Source: Pseudomonadota bacterium
GTDB lineage: Bacteria; Pseudomonadota; Gammaproteobacteria; Eutrophobiales; Eutrophobiaceae
NCBI GenBank assembly: GCA_013112535.1
Contig: JABFGI010000001.1
Coordinates: forward strand, 124,001-188,000
Direction: 5' to 3'
DNA length: 64,000 nucleotides
This document shows, in pieces, positions 56,079 through 64,000 of the stretch. The stretch's first letter is position 1. Each line of letters begins with the position of its first letter. A program made the translations under genes and the position numbers. The notes under the pieces are model-generated. The model did no database searches and was not told the DNA's origin. It worked only from the letters and a program-made list of their open reading frames with translations.

Positions 56079-56828
56079 TTAATCTACTATAAGACGTGAA
56101 TCATCAATACCAATAGCATTAGCAAATTCGATTAACATTTGTTGTTTCATTTTTGCTTTTTCACTATCGATACTGGATAGTGCTTTTCCTTCCAGGAACT
56201 GTTTGTATATTGATGCTTTCATGCGCTGCATTCGCTTAGTGTCTGCAGCAGAGTTTCTTTCTTCCGGTGTTAATGCAGACCAGGATTCTACAAATTTCCC
56301 CAGGTTTTCTTCGCCCCAGTTTTTTTCATTTAGAAAAGCGCCTATCAATGATTCAGCTGCAGCCGATTCACTTGCGCTAGTCTTGGCAGCAACAGTTGAA
56401 GAGTTATCAACAGTGATTGAATTATCTTTAACTATTGTTGGTTCTGGTGGTTTTGGGTAAAAAAGAATAACTGCAGCGATCAAAGATACGACGATAACGA
56501 CACTCACTATTACGAATATAAAAGGTGATTTTTTATTATTCGTAACCGATACATTTTGGTTTAAAGGGTGAGGTACATTATCAGGTTTATGTGCTGCTGA
56601 GTTTTTAGGGGACGTAATTTGAGTTCTGTCTCTTTCAATACCTTCAGTGATGGCTTCTTCGATATCATTAGAAGGTCTAAGAGGTCCTTCATAATCGATA
56701 GCTTTAACGGAAATGCTGCCTTCAATTATGTCTTTAATCAGTACTGTTCGTGATTTACGATAGCTTTCTTTATCTATCACACCTTTAGCAAAATCCTTTG
56801 CCAGTCCACGTAACGTTTGTTTACTCAT
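56079..56828 (-). CDS. Small membrane protein of the kinase operon
   Basis: The 249-aa protein has an N-terminal SHOCT-like helical pair (about residues 7-36: LAKDFAKGVIDKESYRKSRTV), an Asp/Glu-rich linker, one membrane helix near residues 102-125 and an extracytoplasmic C-terminal region. No family is recognised. The N-terminal module resembles two repeats at the start of the adjacent kinase. It is the last gene of the operon, 17 bases after the kinase stop, so it may be a substrate or scaffold. Confidence 0.65.
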   Translation of the reverse strand: MSKQTLRGLAKDFAKGVIDKESYRKSRTVLIKDIIEGSISVKAIDYEGPLRPSNDIEEAITEGIERDRTQITSPKNSAAHKPDNVPHPLNQNVSVTNNKKSPFIFVIVSVVIVVSLIAAVILFYPKPPEPTIVKDNSITVDNSSTVAAKTSASESAAAESLIGAFLNEKNWGEENLGKFVESWSALTPEERNSAADTKRMQRMKASIYKQFLEGKALSSIDSEKAKMKQQMLIEFANAIGIDDSRLIVD

Positions 56829-56845
56829 TTGAACCCTTTTTATTA

Positions 56846-59800
56846 TTAGCCAACATCTTCACGAATTAATCGAAAGCCAGTTGTTTCATCTGCACTACCG
56901 TCACTATTACGTTCCAGAGATATATCACATTTAGAATGTGCATCTGTATAGGCCCCGCCACGAACAGTCGTTTCATTACCATCGATAACCCATTCCTGAA
57001 CATTACCGATATAATTTTTTAATCCCCAGCCATTTGATTTACCGGTCTTGACGCTGACAATACCGGTACCCTTGATCAATTTCTCATTTACTGATACTCG
57101 GCAATTAAAATCTTTTTTCGGTTGCTTACCTCCAGCATTAGCCGCGTATTCCCATTCATCTTTAGTTGGAATACGATAAGTTTTACCGGTTCTTTCGGAT
57201 AACCATGTCGCGTAAGCTTGCGCCTGCTGCAATGTTATACCCGTCAGAGGATCATTCTTGCGTTCCTTGTCTTTTATTGGCTGACAAGCTCCACTCAAAA
57301 TACAGTATTTACTCCAATCTCCTACAGAAATTTCGTATTTGGCAATAGCAAACGGTTTTTCAAAACTTTCTCCACTAGGAACGACAACCATTAATGGGCC
57401 GCGTGCAGATGAATGTATCATGTCATAACAAATTGCTTTTGCTCGCTTTCCATAACCGGCTAGTCTACTTTCACACTCAGAGTCGCTGTTTATAGGTTCC
57501 CATGGTGTCTCGGTGACAGCCGTAGTTCCGGTTTCACCACTAGGTGTTACTGCAGCGACAGTTAGTTCTTCTTCCTTTTGTCGGATTTTAGGTTTTGTAA
57601 CAGGTTTAAGTTTGGCTATTAACTCATCTAATTTAGCTTCTTCGGCTGCAAATTCCGGGTTATCTACCCATTTCTTTTGTGGACCACGTTGAAATAATTT
57701 CTTTGTAAGTCTTAAGTCATCGTAGTTTTCACCCGCAGCTTCTTTATCTTTTAAGTAGTCTTCGTACTCAAGATTAACAGCTTCTTTTCTTTTAGCTAAT
57801 GCATCTGAGAACTGAGCGAATTGAGGGTGGCTTGCATATTCTGCAGCAGCTTCCTGTTGAATCTGAGTAGCCTGCGTCAGTTTTCCTGCATTGATTGCCG
57901 CGCTAGCAAGGTTAAATTGATCCCATGGTTTTAATTCTAATTGCTTTTTAAGAGCATCAAGAATCTGGTTATCTGGAAATAAACTCGCAGCAGTGTTTGC
58001 CAGACCAGCAGCAGCATTTTCATCCGTTGTCCGTAAAGTATTAATTCGAGCAGCCAAAATATCAGCAGAAGCATTACTAAACTCAGCAAACCTGGCCACA
58101 TTAGCATTAGCAATTTGTCTTACCTTTTCTTTAACATTAGATGGAAAAGTAATGCTGGATTTAAATAGCTCAGTTAATTCAATTATATTGGCTTCCGATT
58201 GATACTCGTTTTTAAGATCGGATAACTCAATATTACTTGGATCAATTTCCAGACCTTTTGTAACGAAGGTATTCGCAATTGAAAATTCTTTATTATTTGC
58301 TGCAGCTTTACCTTTTCTGGCAAAAGCATTTGCTAACATGGGCGCAGCTTCCGTTGTTAAATAAAGGTCATCTGCCGGTAAATCGGCTTTAAATTGTTCA
58401 AAGATTTTCTCTGCTTCGGTTGTATTGTTACCGTCGGTAAAGGACTGGAATGGAATTTTGTTAGCTTCAACACGCGCTATACGATCGGATTCTCTCCGCG
58501 CACTGTCAATAGATGACCTTGTATCAAGTAAACTTTGTAGTCCAGGTGCATAACGTTCACCAATGTCAATATAGTTATCTGCAGCATCAAAACGTTCTAC
58601 CTGTAGGGTTTCATTCGCTTTAGCGATATATAAGTCAGCTATCTGATTGCGATACTGTTCAAGACTGGAACTAATACTTTCATCTTCACCAACTAAACTT
58701 CCTAACTGTTGAATATCTTTAAGTAATACGGCTTCCCATTGAGTATTATCAACTTGTGAATCTGAAAGTGCGGTTTCTATATTATTAATACTTTCTTTTG
58801 CCAGTTCGGTTGCCTTCTGTTTACGTGCTTCGCCTGTCAGTTTTGCCAGTTTTACCTGAGATAATTCTTTGCTCAGTTGTAGACTATTCATCAAATCGCC
58901 AAAATCAGATGCAAAGGCTTCAGCGTCTTCACGCGTTCCTGATTTTTGTATGTTGCCAAGCTCAGTGTCGATAATCGATTTAAACTGATTTGTTAAGGCG
59001 GTAAGTATTTCGCTATTAGGTTTCAAGCCAGAAAGTTCAACGATAGGAGCCTGTTGTTCTTTAAAATCAGATAAATTACTCAATTGGCTTTGTATCACAC
59101 CAAGTTCATTTTCAAGTCTGGCGATAGTTTGAGTCTTTACGATATTGCTCTTCAAATCGATGAGGCGTTGGTCTTCTCCTTTTGAAAATTCGATACCTGA
59201 TTCTACAAGTGTTAGCGCGGTGTCTAAATCACCTTCTTCTATTTTCTTCTGAGCAAGAAGTCGATAAGCATTATTTGCAGAAGGATCGTTAAGGAGTGCA
59301 TTTTCCGGATCAACTTTTTTGATATTGTCTAAAATACTTTTTGTATTTCCAATTAAATTTTCATCCAGTTTTGCAGCTACGTAATCAGTGGTTAAATTAC
59401 TAATGACCTGTTTTTTACTGTCGCTTAAAAGTTCGTTTTTTTCCTGAAGAAAAATTGAGTCAGGGTAGAATTGTTCTATCTCTTTTAAGACATTTTCAAC
59501 ATTAGAATAGTTATAATCACTTTCAGCTGTGACTATGGAGTCAACTACTTCGTCACTAAAATAATTTTGTATCGCTTCTTTCGCTTTATCAGCATCGGCC
59601 ACTGTCGTACGATCGGCTTTTTCAAGTAACTTCATTTCATCAAGTTTGGCTACGATCAATTGTTCATCGCCAACACTTATATCTGCAATCATGTCATTGA
59701 GTTCTTGTTGATGTAAATAATCCATCGCAGGCGCAATCAACATCAAACCAATAATAAGTAAAACACCTGCAGCGATAACAAATGGATTTTTATACCAGGT

Positions 59801-61162
59801 AGCCTTACCTTCAAGCTCTTCCAGAAAATGCGCAACACTAGGACTACGATCTTCACGTTTAAATGCTACTGCGCGTCTTAATGCGCGGTTTTGTTTCTTG
59901 TTCAGTTTCTTTATGTAAGGTGGAATAAGGTTATTTTCCATAGCCTTATTCGCAGGTAATTTATTAAACGGATGTTTTGTTGTTAATAATTCATAGGCAG
60001 TACAACCCAAAGCATAAGTATCATCACGAGTATCAGGTTCTTCACCTTCGAGCATTTCAAGGCTTGCATAAGCAGGAGTTAATGCTCCAAGTTTACCCGG
60101 GTCAAACAATGTTTTTTCAGCTTCGCCAGTAACCGGATTTTTTACAGCACGTGCGATCCCAAAGTCCAATGTTTTAACTATGCCATCATCGCACATGAAG
60201 GCATTGCCTGGTTTGAAGTCGGAATGCACTAATCGACGATCATGCGCATAGATTAGACCTGCACCAAGTTGTTTGATGATCTCATAAGCTTCGTCAAAAT
60301 CGAGACCACCTTTAGGGCGAACCACTTTCTTTATGTAATCTTTCAATTCCATGCCTTCCATCAATTCCATGGTGATGTAGACAGGCGTATTAGGACCACC
60401 AACACGATCGAAATCATAGATGGTTGCAATATTTGGATGAGCTAGTTTTTGTTGCCGGCTTGATTCACGTTGCAGGGAGATAAATGCTTCCGGATGATCT
60501 TTAAAGTCATCATTTAAAAGTTTAATTGCGACATGGGGTTTTTTGTCTTTTGCTTCTGCTTTAAGTAAATCAAGTGCTTTGTAGACTTTACCCATACCGC
60601 CTACACCCAATACTTTTTCAAGCTTAAAACGTTGTTTAATAATTGAACCTACGCCATAACCACCGCTTAAGTCGCCAACAGGGACATTTGGATCATTCCA
60701 TTCTGTACCGGTAGGTCCTGTAGCTGAGGTGATTGATGGTGTTTCAGTATTAGATCCCGGCATACTGATATCAAAAAAATCAGAACTGTCAGATGTTGTA
60801 TTAGCATTTCCATTTTGAGCGGATTTCTCTTCATCACTCATGACAACGGTTGAGTCGGGGGGAGTCACACTATTGTTTTCGGCGACTGAATCCTGGGAAA
60901 AAACGGTAGAGTCTGCTGTTCCAGATGTACCACTTTCTGTTTCAGAAGCATGTGCGCGTCTGAATTCATTAATTTTACGTTTTAATTCTGCATATTGTTT
61001 GTCATCAAGTTTTTTTTCTGCAAAAACTTCATCAAGCTGGGCGAGCATTTTGTTGGCAAACTTGGGGGACTTGGCTAGCAGGACATCCAGTTGTTTGGAC
61101 AATGTCTCCAGCTTCAGCTCACCTTTTGCTAACGCTTCAAGTGCTGTTTTAAAATCAGCCAA
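56846..61162 (-). CDS. Membrane Ser/Thr protein kinase with C-terminal FGE-sulfatase-like domain
   Basis: A 1438-aa protein. Residues 1-70 hold two short SHOCT-like repeats, 71-170 is a Ser/Asp-rich linker, and 180-450 the kinase domain: G186-x-G-G-x-G191, VAIK Lys214, His313-Ser-Asp315 instead of His-Arg-Asp, Asp333-Phe-Gly, and DDTYALGCTAYELL. A membrane helix lies at about 461-483. The next 700 residues are helical and repeat-like, with Lys/Glu/Gln content suggesting TPR or coiled-coil. Residues about 1215-1435 are a formylglycine-generating-enzyme-like domain (YEISVGDWSKYC, IPTKDEWEYAANAG, IGNVQEWV, TTGFRLIRE). The start is TTG 61162 with AAGGAG 7 bases before. The FGE-like part is probably a ligand-binding or structural unit. 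Confidence 0.9.
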   Translation of the reverse strand: MADFKTALEALAKGELKLETLSKQLDVLLAKSPKFANKMLAQLDEVFAEKKLDDKQYAELKRKINEFRRAHASETESGTSGTADSTVFSQDSVAENNSVTPPDSTVVMSDEEKSAQNGNANTTSDSSDFFDISMPGSNTETPSITSATGPTGTEWNDPNVPVGDLSGGYGVGSIIKQRFKLEKVLGVGGMGKVYKALDLLKAEAKDKKPHVAIKLLNDDFKDHPEAFISLQRESSRQQKLAHPNIATIYDFDRVGGPNTPVYITMELMEGMELKDYIKKVVRPKGGLDFDEAYEIIKQLGAGLIYAHDRRLVHSDFKPGNAFMCDDGIVKTLDFGIARAVKNPVTGEAEKTLFDPGKLGALTPAYASLEMLEGEEPDTRDDTYALGCTAYELLTTKHPFNKLPANKAMENNLIPPYIKKLNKKQNRALRRAVAFKREDRSPSVAHFLEELEGKATWYKNPFVIAAGVLLIIGLMLIAPAMDYLHQQELNDMIADISVGDEQLIVAKLDEMKLLEKADRTTVADADKAKEAIQNYFSDEVVDSIVTAESDYNYSNVENVLKEIEQFYPDSIFLQEKNELLSDSKKQVISNLTTDYVAAKLDENLIGNTKSILDNIKKVDPENALLNDPSANNAYRLLAQKKIEEGDLDTALTLVESGIEFSKGEDQRLIDLKSNIVKTQTIARLENELGVIQSQLSNLSDFKEQQAPIVELSGLKPNSEILTALTNQFKSIIDTELGNIQKSGTREDAEAFASDFGDLMNSLQLSKELSQVKLAKLTGEARKQKATELAKESINNIETALSDSQVDNTQWEAVLLKDIQQLGSLVGEDESISSSLEQYRNQIADLYIAKANETLQVERFDAADNYIDIGERYAPGLQSLLDTRSSIDSARRESDRIARVEANKIPFQSFTDGNNTTEAEKIFEQFKADLPADDLYLTTEAAPMLANAFARKGKAAANNKEFSIANTFVTKGLEIDPSNIELSDLKNEYQSEANIIELTELFKSSITFPSNVKEKVRQIANANVARFAEFSNASADILAARINTLRTTDENAAAGLANTAASLFPDNQILDALKKQLELKPWDQFNLASAAINAGKLTQATQIQQEAAAEYASHPQFAQFSDALAKRKEAVNLEYEDYLKDKEAAGENYDDLRLTKKLFQRGPQKKWVDNPEFAAEEAKLDELIAKLKPVTKPKIRQKEEELTVAAVTPSGETGTTAVTETPWEPINSDSECESRLAGYGKRAKAICYDMIHSSARGPLMVVVPSGESFEKPFAIAKYEISVGDWSKYCILSGACQPIKDKERKNDPLTGITLQQAQAYATWLSERTGKTYRIPTKDEWEYAANAGGKQPKKDFNCRVSVNEKLIKGTGIVSVKTGKSNGWGLKNYIGNVQEWVIDGNETTVRGGAYTDAHSKCDISLERNSDGSADETTGFRLIREDVG

Positions 61163-61198
61163 TGTAATACTCCTTACAAAATACTATCACTAAAACGT

Positions 61199-61948
61199 TC
61201 AATCTATATCGATGACGATGGCAGTAACATTATCGCCAGCACCTCTGTCCAGAGTTAAGTCGATTAACTCTTTACAGATTTCTTCAGCACTGCCTTTACC
61301 AAGCATTTCTTCAAATTCAAAATCAAGAGTATGTTTTGTTAAACCATCACTACACAGGAGATATCGATCGCCTTTCTTCATTTCCTGTATGTCCATATCA
61401 AGAAAAAAATTCTGAGCAGCACCTACAGCACGTGTAATCATATTACCATGTGGATGAACGGCCGCTTCTTCTCTCGAGATCAATCCTTGCTCTACATATT
61501 GTTCTACTTGTGAATGATCTGTTGTCATTTGACGTAATTCGTTATCACGTAAACGATATAAACGACTGTCTCCAGCCCATAAATAAACACAGTATTTATC
61601 ATATGCCAGCATCATTACAACGGTACTTCCTATTGTAGTACGTTTAGAGCTTTCGCTGGCTTTCTGAATTAATTTTTTATTAACGTCGATTAACTTGTCT
61701 TCAACATCATCAATGTATCTTTCTAAAGAAATTCCTTCATGTACTTTTTTCAGGGAATTAACAATCATTTGACTGGCAACATCACCACCATCGTGCCCAC
61801 CCATGCCATCGGCAACGACCCACATACCAGCTTCGGATCTTTCCAGTAGCGAATCCTCGTTATGTTTACGAACCTTTCCAACATTCGTTATACCGTACGA
61901 ATGCCAAGAAAGAGACTCTGTATTGCCTTTTGGATTAGATGCAGTCAT
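61199..61948 (-). CDS. PP2C-family Ser/Thr phosphatase
   Basis: The 249-aa protein has the PP2C motifs in order: GKVRKHNEDSLL, WVVADGMGGHDGGDVAS, VYLWAGDSRLYRL, MTTDHSQVEQ, HGNMITRAVGA, LCSDGLTKH and GAGDNVTAIVI. All metal-binding Asp residues appear present. It would reverse phosphorylation by the adjacent kinase. It begins 4 bases after the cyclase-FHA gene stops and is followed by the kinase. Confidence 0.95.
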   Translation of the reverse strand: MTASNPKGNTESLSWHSYGITNVGKVRKHNEDSLLERSEAGMWVVADGMGGHDGGDVASQMIVNSLKKVHEGISLERYIDDVEDKLIDVNKKLIQKASESSKRTTIGSTVVMMLAYDKYCVYLWAGDSRLYRLRDNELRQMTTDHSQVEQYVEQGLISREEAAVHPHGNMITRAVGAAQNFFLDMDIQEMKKGDRYLLCSDGLTKHTLDFEFEEMLGKGSAEEICKELIDLTLDRGAGDNVTAIVIDID

Positions 61949-61952
61949 TTAG

Positions 61953-62861
61953 TTAAGTTGATTTGAGTACGAAAGTAACAACTTCAGTCGGTCCTTCGGA
62001 AAAAGATTTTCCAAGACTGATTCGACCATTACCAGAAATATGCATTTCTTCTCGTCTTAAGAATGCTTCTTCCGCATTATCCATACTAATGTGTGAGCCA
62101 TTTGTACTTTGATCAATAATAAAAAATTTATTACGTCGTAATTCAATACGTACATGTTGTCTTGAAGCCAGTTTTTCATTAACCGGCAAATCACAAGCCT
62201 GGCTTCGTCCCATAACTAATCCTTGTTTATTCTGGTCTAGCACTACAGTTTTACCACCATAACTTACTTCAAGAGAGACCTGAGGAATTTTGGGCATTTC
62301 CTGCAACATACCCGTCGCCATTCGAGTAACATCTTCTTCCTGCCAGATAATTTCAAAGATTTCGATATCTTCTTTTTTGCCTTTAATCGGCGCTCGATCA
62401 ACAAATCGTGTACTGGCGCGCATAATTGGCTGTAACAAATCGACAGTCGATTTTGTCGTGATGATCTGTCCACCTTTAGCCTGAGCTGCCATTCTGGCCG
62501 CGACATTGACCGCATCACCAAATACATCGCCCCCTTCCAATAAAGCCGGACCAAAATGCATACCAACTCTAATCTTTATTTCAGGATTACCTTCTTCACG
62601 CATGTCATTAGCGTCTTCTAACGTTTCCTGCATTTCAGTTGCTGCATTAGCAGCGTCATCAGCTGTTGGAAAAGTACACATAATTTCGTCACCAATCGTT
62701 TTGATGACAGTTCCGTTATGCAGGTGTATTACTTTTGTTAGTAATTCCAGGGTATCAGAAACAGTAACTCTGGCAGTTGCATCACCTAAAATTTCAAACA
62801 AACGGGTACTACCGCTGATATCAGCGAACATGGTGGCAAGATTTGTCGTTTTTGGTGACAT
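61953..62861 (-). CDS. Class III nucleotide cyclase fused to an FHA domain
   Basis: The 302-aa protein has a cyclase domain at residues about 1-190. It carries metal Asp in FADISGST and in GDEIMCTF, a Lys before it (VIKTIGDE) as in ATP-specific enzymes, and the transition-state Asn/Arg in DAVNVAARM, so catalysis looks possible. Residues about 215-300 are an FHA domain (VMGRSQACDLPVNEKLASRQHVRI), which binds phosphothreonine peptides. It is the first gene of the kinase operon, so phosphorylation may gate cyclase output. Confidence 0.9.
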   Translation of the reverse strand: MSPKTTNLATMFADISGSTRLFEILGDATARVTVSDTLELLTKVIHLHNGTVIKTIGDEIMCTFPTADDAANAATEMQETLEDANDMREEGNPEIKIRVGMHFGPALLEGGDVFGDAVNVAARMAAQAKGGQIITTKSTVDLLQPIMRASTRFVDRAPIKGKKEDIEIFEIIWQEEDVTRMATGMLQEMPKIPQVSLEVSYGGKTVVLDQNKQGLVMGRSQACDLPVNEKLASRQHVRIELRRNKFFIIDQSTNGSHISMDNAEEAFLRREEMHISGNGRISLGKSFSEGPTEVVTFVLKST

Positions 62862-63162
62862 ATTATTTGTTATGATTATTCTTTAAAAACATAGAGATAA
62901 TAGCATGAATAGTCATGTCTATCTGCCATTATCATTATTAGTCTATATCTATAATTTCAATTTTAAAAAAGTTAATTTGTATGTCAGGATTACTGTAATT
63001 TAAATTGATAAGCGATAATAGCTATTCAGTAATATTAAGTCGTCATATTACAACATAAAGTTAACAGGTAAAATAAGGTCTAGGCCAAGATTTTATAAAA
63101 ATTAGTAATTTAAGATGATAAGATGACTTTTTATTTCAATAAAAACTCTGTTTGTTTACGTG
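62862..63162. other. AT-rich intergenic region between the cyclase and parvulin genes
   Basis: This 301-base stretch separates the divergent cyclase-FHA operon and the parvulin gene, so it should hold both promoters. I see TATAAT-like sequence near 62952 but no clear -35 pairing, no reading frame and no palindrome worth naming. Confidence 0.5.
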
Positions 63163-64000
63163 ATGCTCAAAAATATTAAAACTCTGTCGGCCATCTTATT
63201 TATCGGACTGATTTTTATCGTTTCTCAAACCTCACAAGTCGCGGCGATATCTGTAAAAGAATTGCTCGGTTTGGAGAAAACTGAACCTGAAGAAAAAAAG
63301 AAAACAATTTCGAGTCAAAAAGAATCAAAAGGAAAGGGAGATTGGGCCCAGACAGCAAATAATAACGCGACACAAAATCAACAAGTTGATTTGGATTATG
63401 TGTCATTGCTAATCGCAAATATGAATGGGCAAGAACGCTCAAAAATTCTGGAAGATTCAAACCTGTTTAAGCAAGTCATTGAAAGTGAAGCAAATAATCA
63501 GTCAACAGTTTCTGCGGCAATAGCAAATAAAGTAGAACAAGACCGTAATGTTGAGTTTTTAATGCGCCGTGGAGCAGAAAACATTTTACGTGAAGCTTAC
63601 CTGAATCGGCTGGTGGCGAGTAAATTACCAGAAAATTTTCCAAGCAATGAACAGATTTCCGAATATTTTGAATCAAACAAACAACAGTTTGTTGTTCCTG
63701 AGCGAATTCACGTCTGGCAGATTTTTTTCAAAAAATCAGAAAAAGCGGACGCTAAAGAAATTGCAGCATTAAAGAAAAAGGCTAACAAAATAATCTCTGA
63801 TATCAAGAAAGGAAACACGGATTATTCAAATATAGCTCTTTCTCAATCTGAACATGAGCAGAGTAAGGCTCTGGGCGGCTACATGGGATTGTTAAAAACA
63901 GGAGATTTATTGCCTGAGATGAAAGGACCCCTTTTAAAATTAAAGGAAGGTGAATTGAGTAAACCTGTTGAGTCGGAGTCAGGTATCCATATATTAAAAC
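63163..64000 (+). CDS. Secreted parvulin-type peptidyl-prolyl isomerase, N-terminal part
   Basis: The frame opens at ATG 63163 and runs past the window end, giving 279 codons. It has a signal peptide or anchor (IKTLSAILFIGLIFIVSQTSQVAA), a charged linker, a helical SurA-N-like domain (about residues 80-170), and the beginning of a parvulin domain: VPERIHVWQIFFKKSE followed by FSNIALSQSEH-type segment and ALGGYMG, ending at SGIHILK. It should fold outer-membrane or secreted proteins. The C-terminal part is outside the window. Confidence 0.8.
   Translation, partial: MLKNIKTLSAILFIGLIFIVSQTSQVAAISVKELLGLEKTEPEEKKKTISSQKESKGKGDWAQTANNNATQNQQVDLDYVSLLIANMNGQERSKILEDSNLFKQVIESEANNQSTVSAAIANKVEQDRNVEFLMRRGAENILREAYLNRLVASKLPENFPSNEQISEYFESNKQQFVVPERIHVWQIFFKKSEKADAKEIAALKKKANKIISDIKKGNTDYSNIALSQSEHEQSKALGGYMGLLKTGDLLPEMKGPLLKLKEGELSKPVESESGIHILK

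Noticed and set aside
56846-57520. A functional formylglycine-generating enzyme
   Set aside because: The C-terminal domain has the fold signature, but it lies at the end of a kinase and no sulfatase gene is nearby. An active role is not supported.
56079-62861. A type VI secretion cluster
   Set aside because: Kinase, phosphatase and FHA genes are present but none of the tss structural genes lies on either side.

Overview
The window is a contiguous chromosomal stretch of an AT-rich gammaproteobacterium. Evidence for this is the dnaX-ybaB-recR end, the orn-nnr-tsaE-amiC-mutL-miaA-hfq-hflX-hflK-hflC run ending in hisZ-purA, the rnr-rlmB-rpsF-rpsR-rplI-dnaB-alr-radA run, sdhCDAB with sdhE and ygfZ, ubiG-gph, mlaA and a malic enzyme of the MaeB type. 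HisZ (the regulatory paralogue of HisS) and the absence of priB between rpsF and rpsR argue against Enterobacterales. I cannot place the genus from sequence alone. No rRNA genes, CRISPR arrays, prophages or complete insertion sequences were seen.

Layout. 1-1338: the 3' end of dnaX, then ybaB and recR. 1351-5113: a small accessory block with a REP-like hairpin, a YjdF-family membrane protein apparently started by AUU, an MNT-HEPN toxin-antitoxin-like pair behind two identical palindromes, a YaiI protein, a DUF4336 protein and an ATC-hydrolase-like protein. 5183-6720: a small cytochrome c coupled to an M48 membrane protease. 6837-20080: housekeeping genes for RNA decay, NAD(P)HX repair, t6A modification, cell separation, mismatch repair, tRNA modification, Hfq, HflX/HflKC, HisZ and PurA. 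20099-25196: a lipid block with an XRE regulator facing a 1149-aa MFS-PlsC-AMP-ligase fusion and a ceramidase-like membrane protein. 25279-25541: tRNA-Leu(CAG) and a decayed partial copy of its 5' end. 25651-34332: rnr, rlmB, ribosomal protein genes, dnaB, alr, radA. 34541-37880: an envelope-stress type module (two-component system, Spy/CpxP-like protein, lipoprotein). 38044-45932: PilZ protein, CorC-type CBS transporter, CcsA-like protein, ffh, maeB, dsbB, AEC transporter. 45830-47471: a toxin-antitoxin islet with a broken HEPN-like gene, brnTA and an orphan antitoxin. 47481-52889: the succinate dehydrogenase block with several maturation factors, including a 51-aa DUF1674/SDHAF4-like gene. 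52893-56041: an NDUFAF6-like protein, gph, ubiG and mlaA. 56079-62861: a four-gene Ser/Thr phosphorylation operon. 63163-end: the start of a secreted parvulin-type prolyl isomerase.

The strongest candidate for a little-described system is the minus-strand operon 62861-56079. It encodes a class III nucleotide cyclase fused to a phosphothreonine-binding FHA domain, a PP2C phosphatase, a 1438-aa membrane Ser/Thr kinase with a long helical region and a C-terminal FGE-sulfatase-like domain, and a small membrane protein. The kinase and the small protein share a short helical N-terminal module. The set resembles the PpkA/PppA/Fha module of type VI secretion, but no secretion genes are present. The second most informative region is the sdh block, where SdhE, a DUF1674 protein, a YgfX-like protein and YgfZ surround sdhCDAB. 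Regulatory DNA also stands out: twin GTAGC-N7-GCTAC palindromes before the MNT-HEPN pair, a palindrome before brnTA, paired GTCAAATT repeats before the Spy-like gene, and nested palindromes in the sdh/ygfX divergent promoter.
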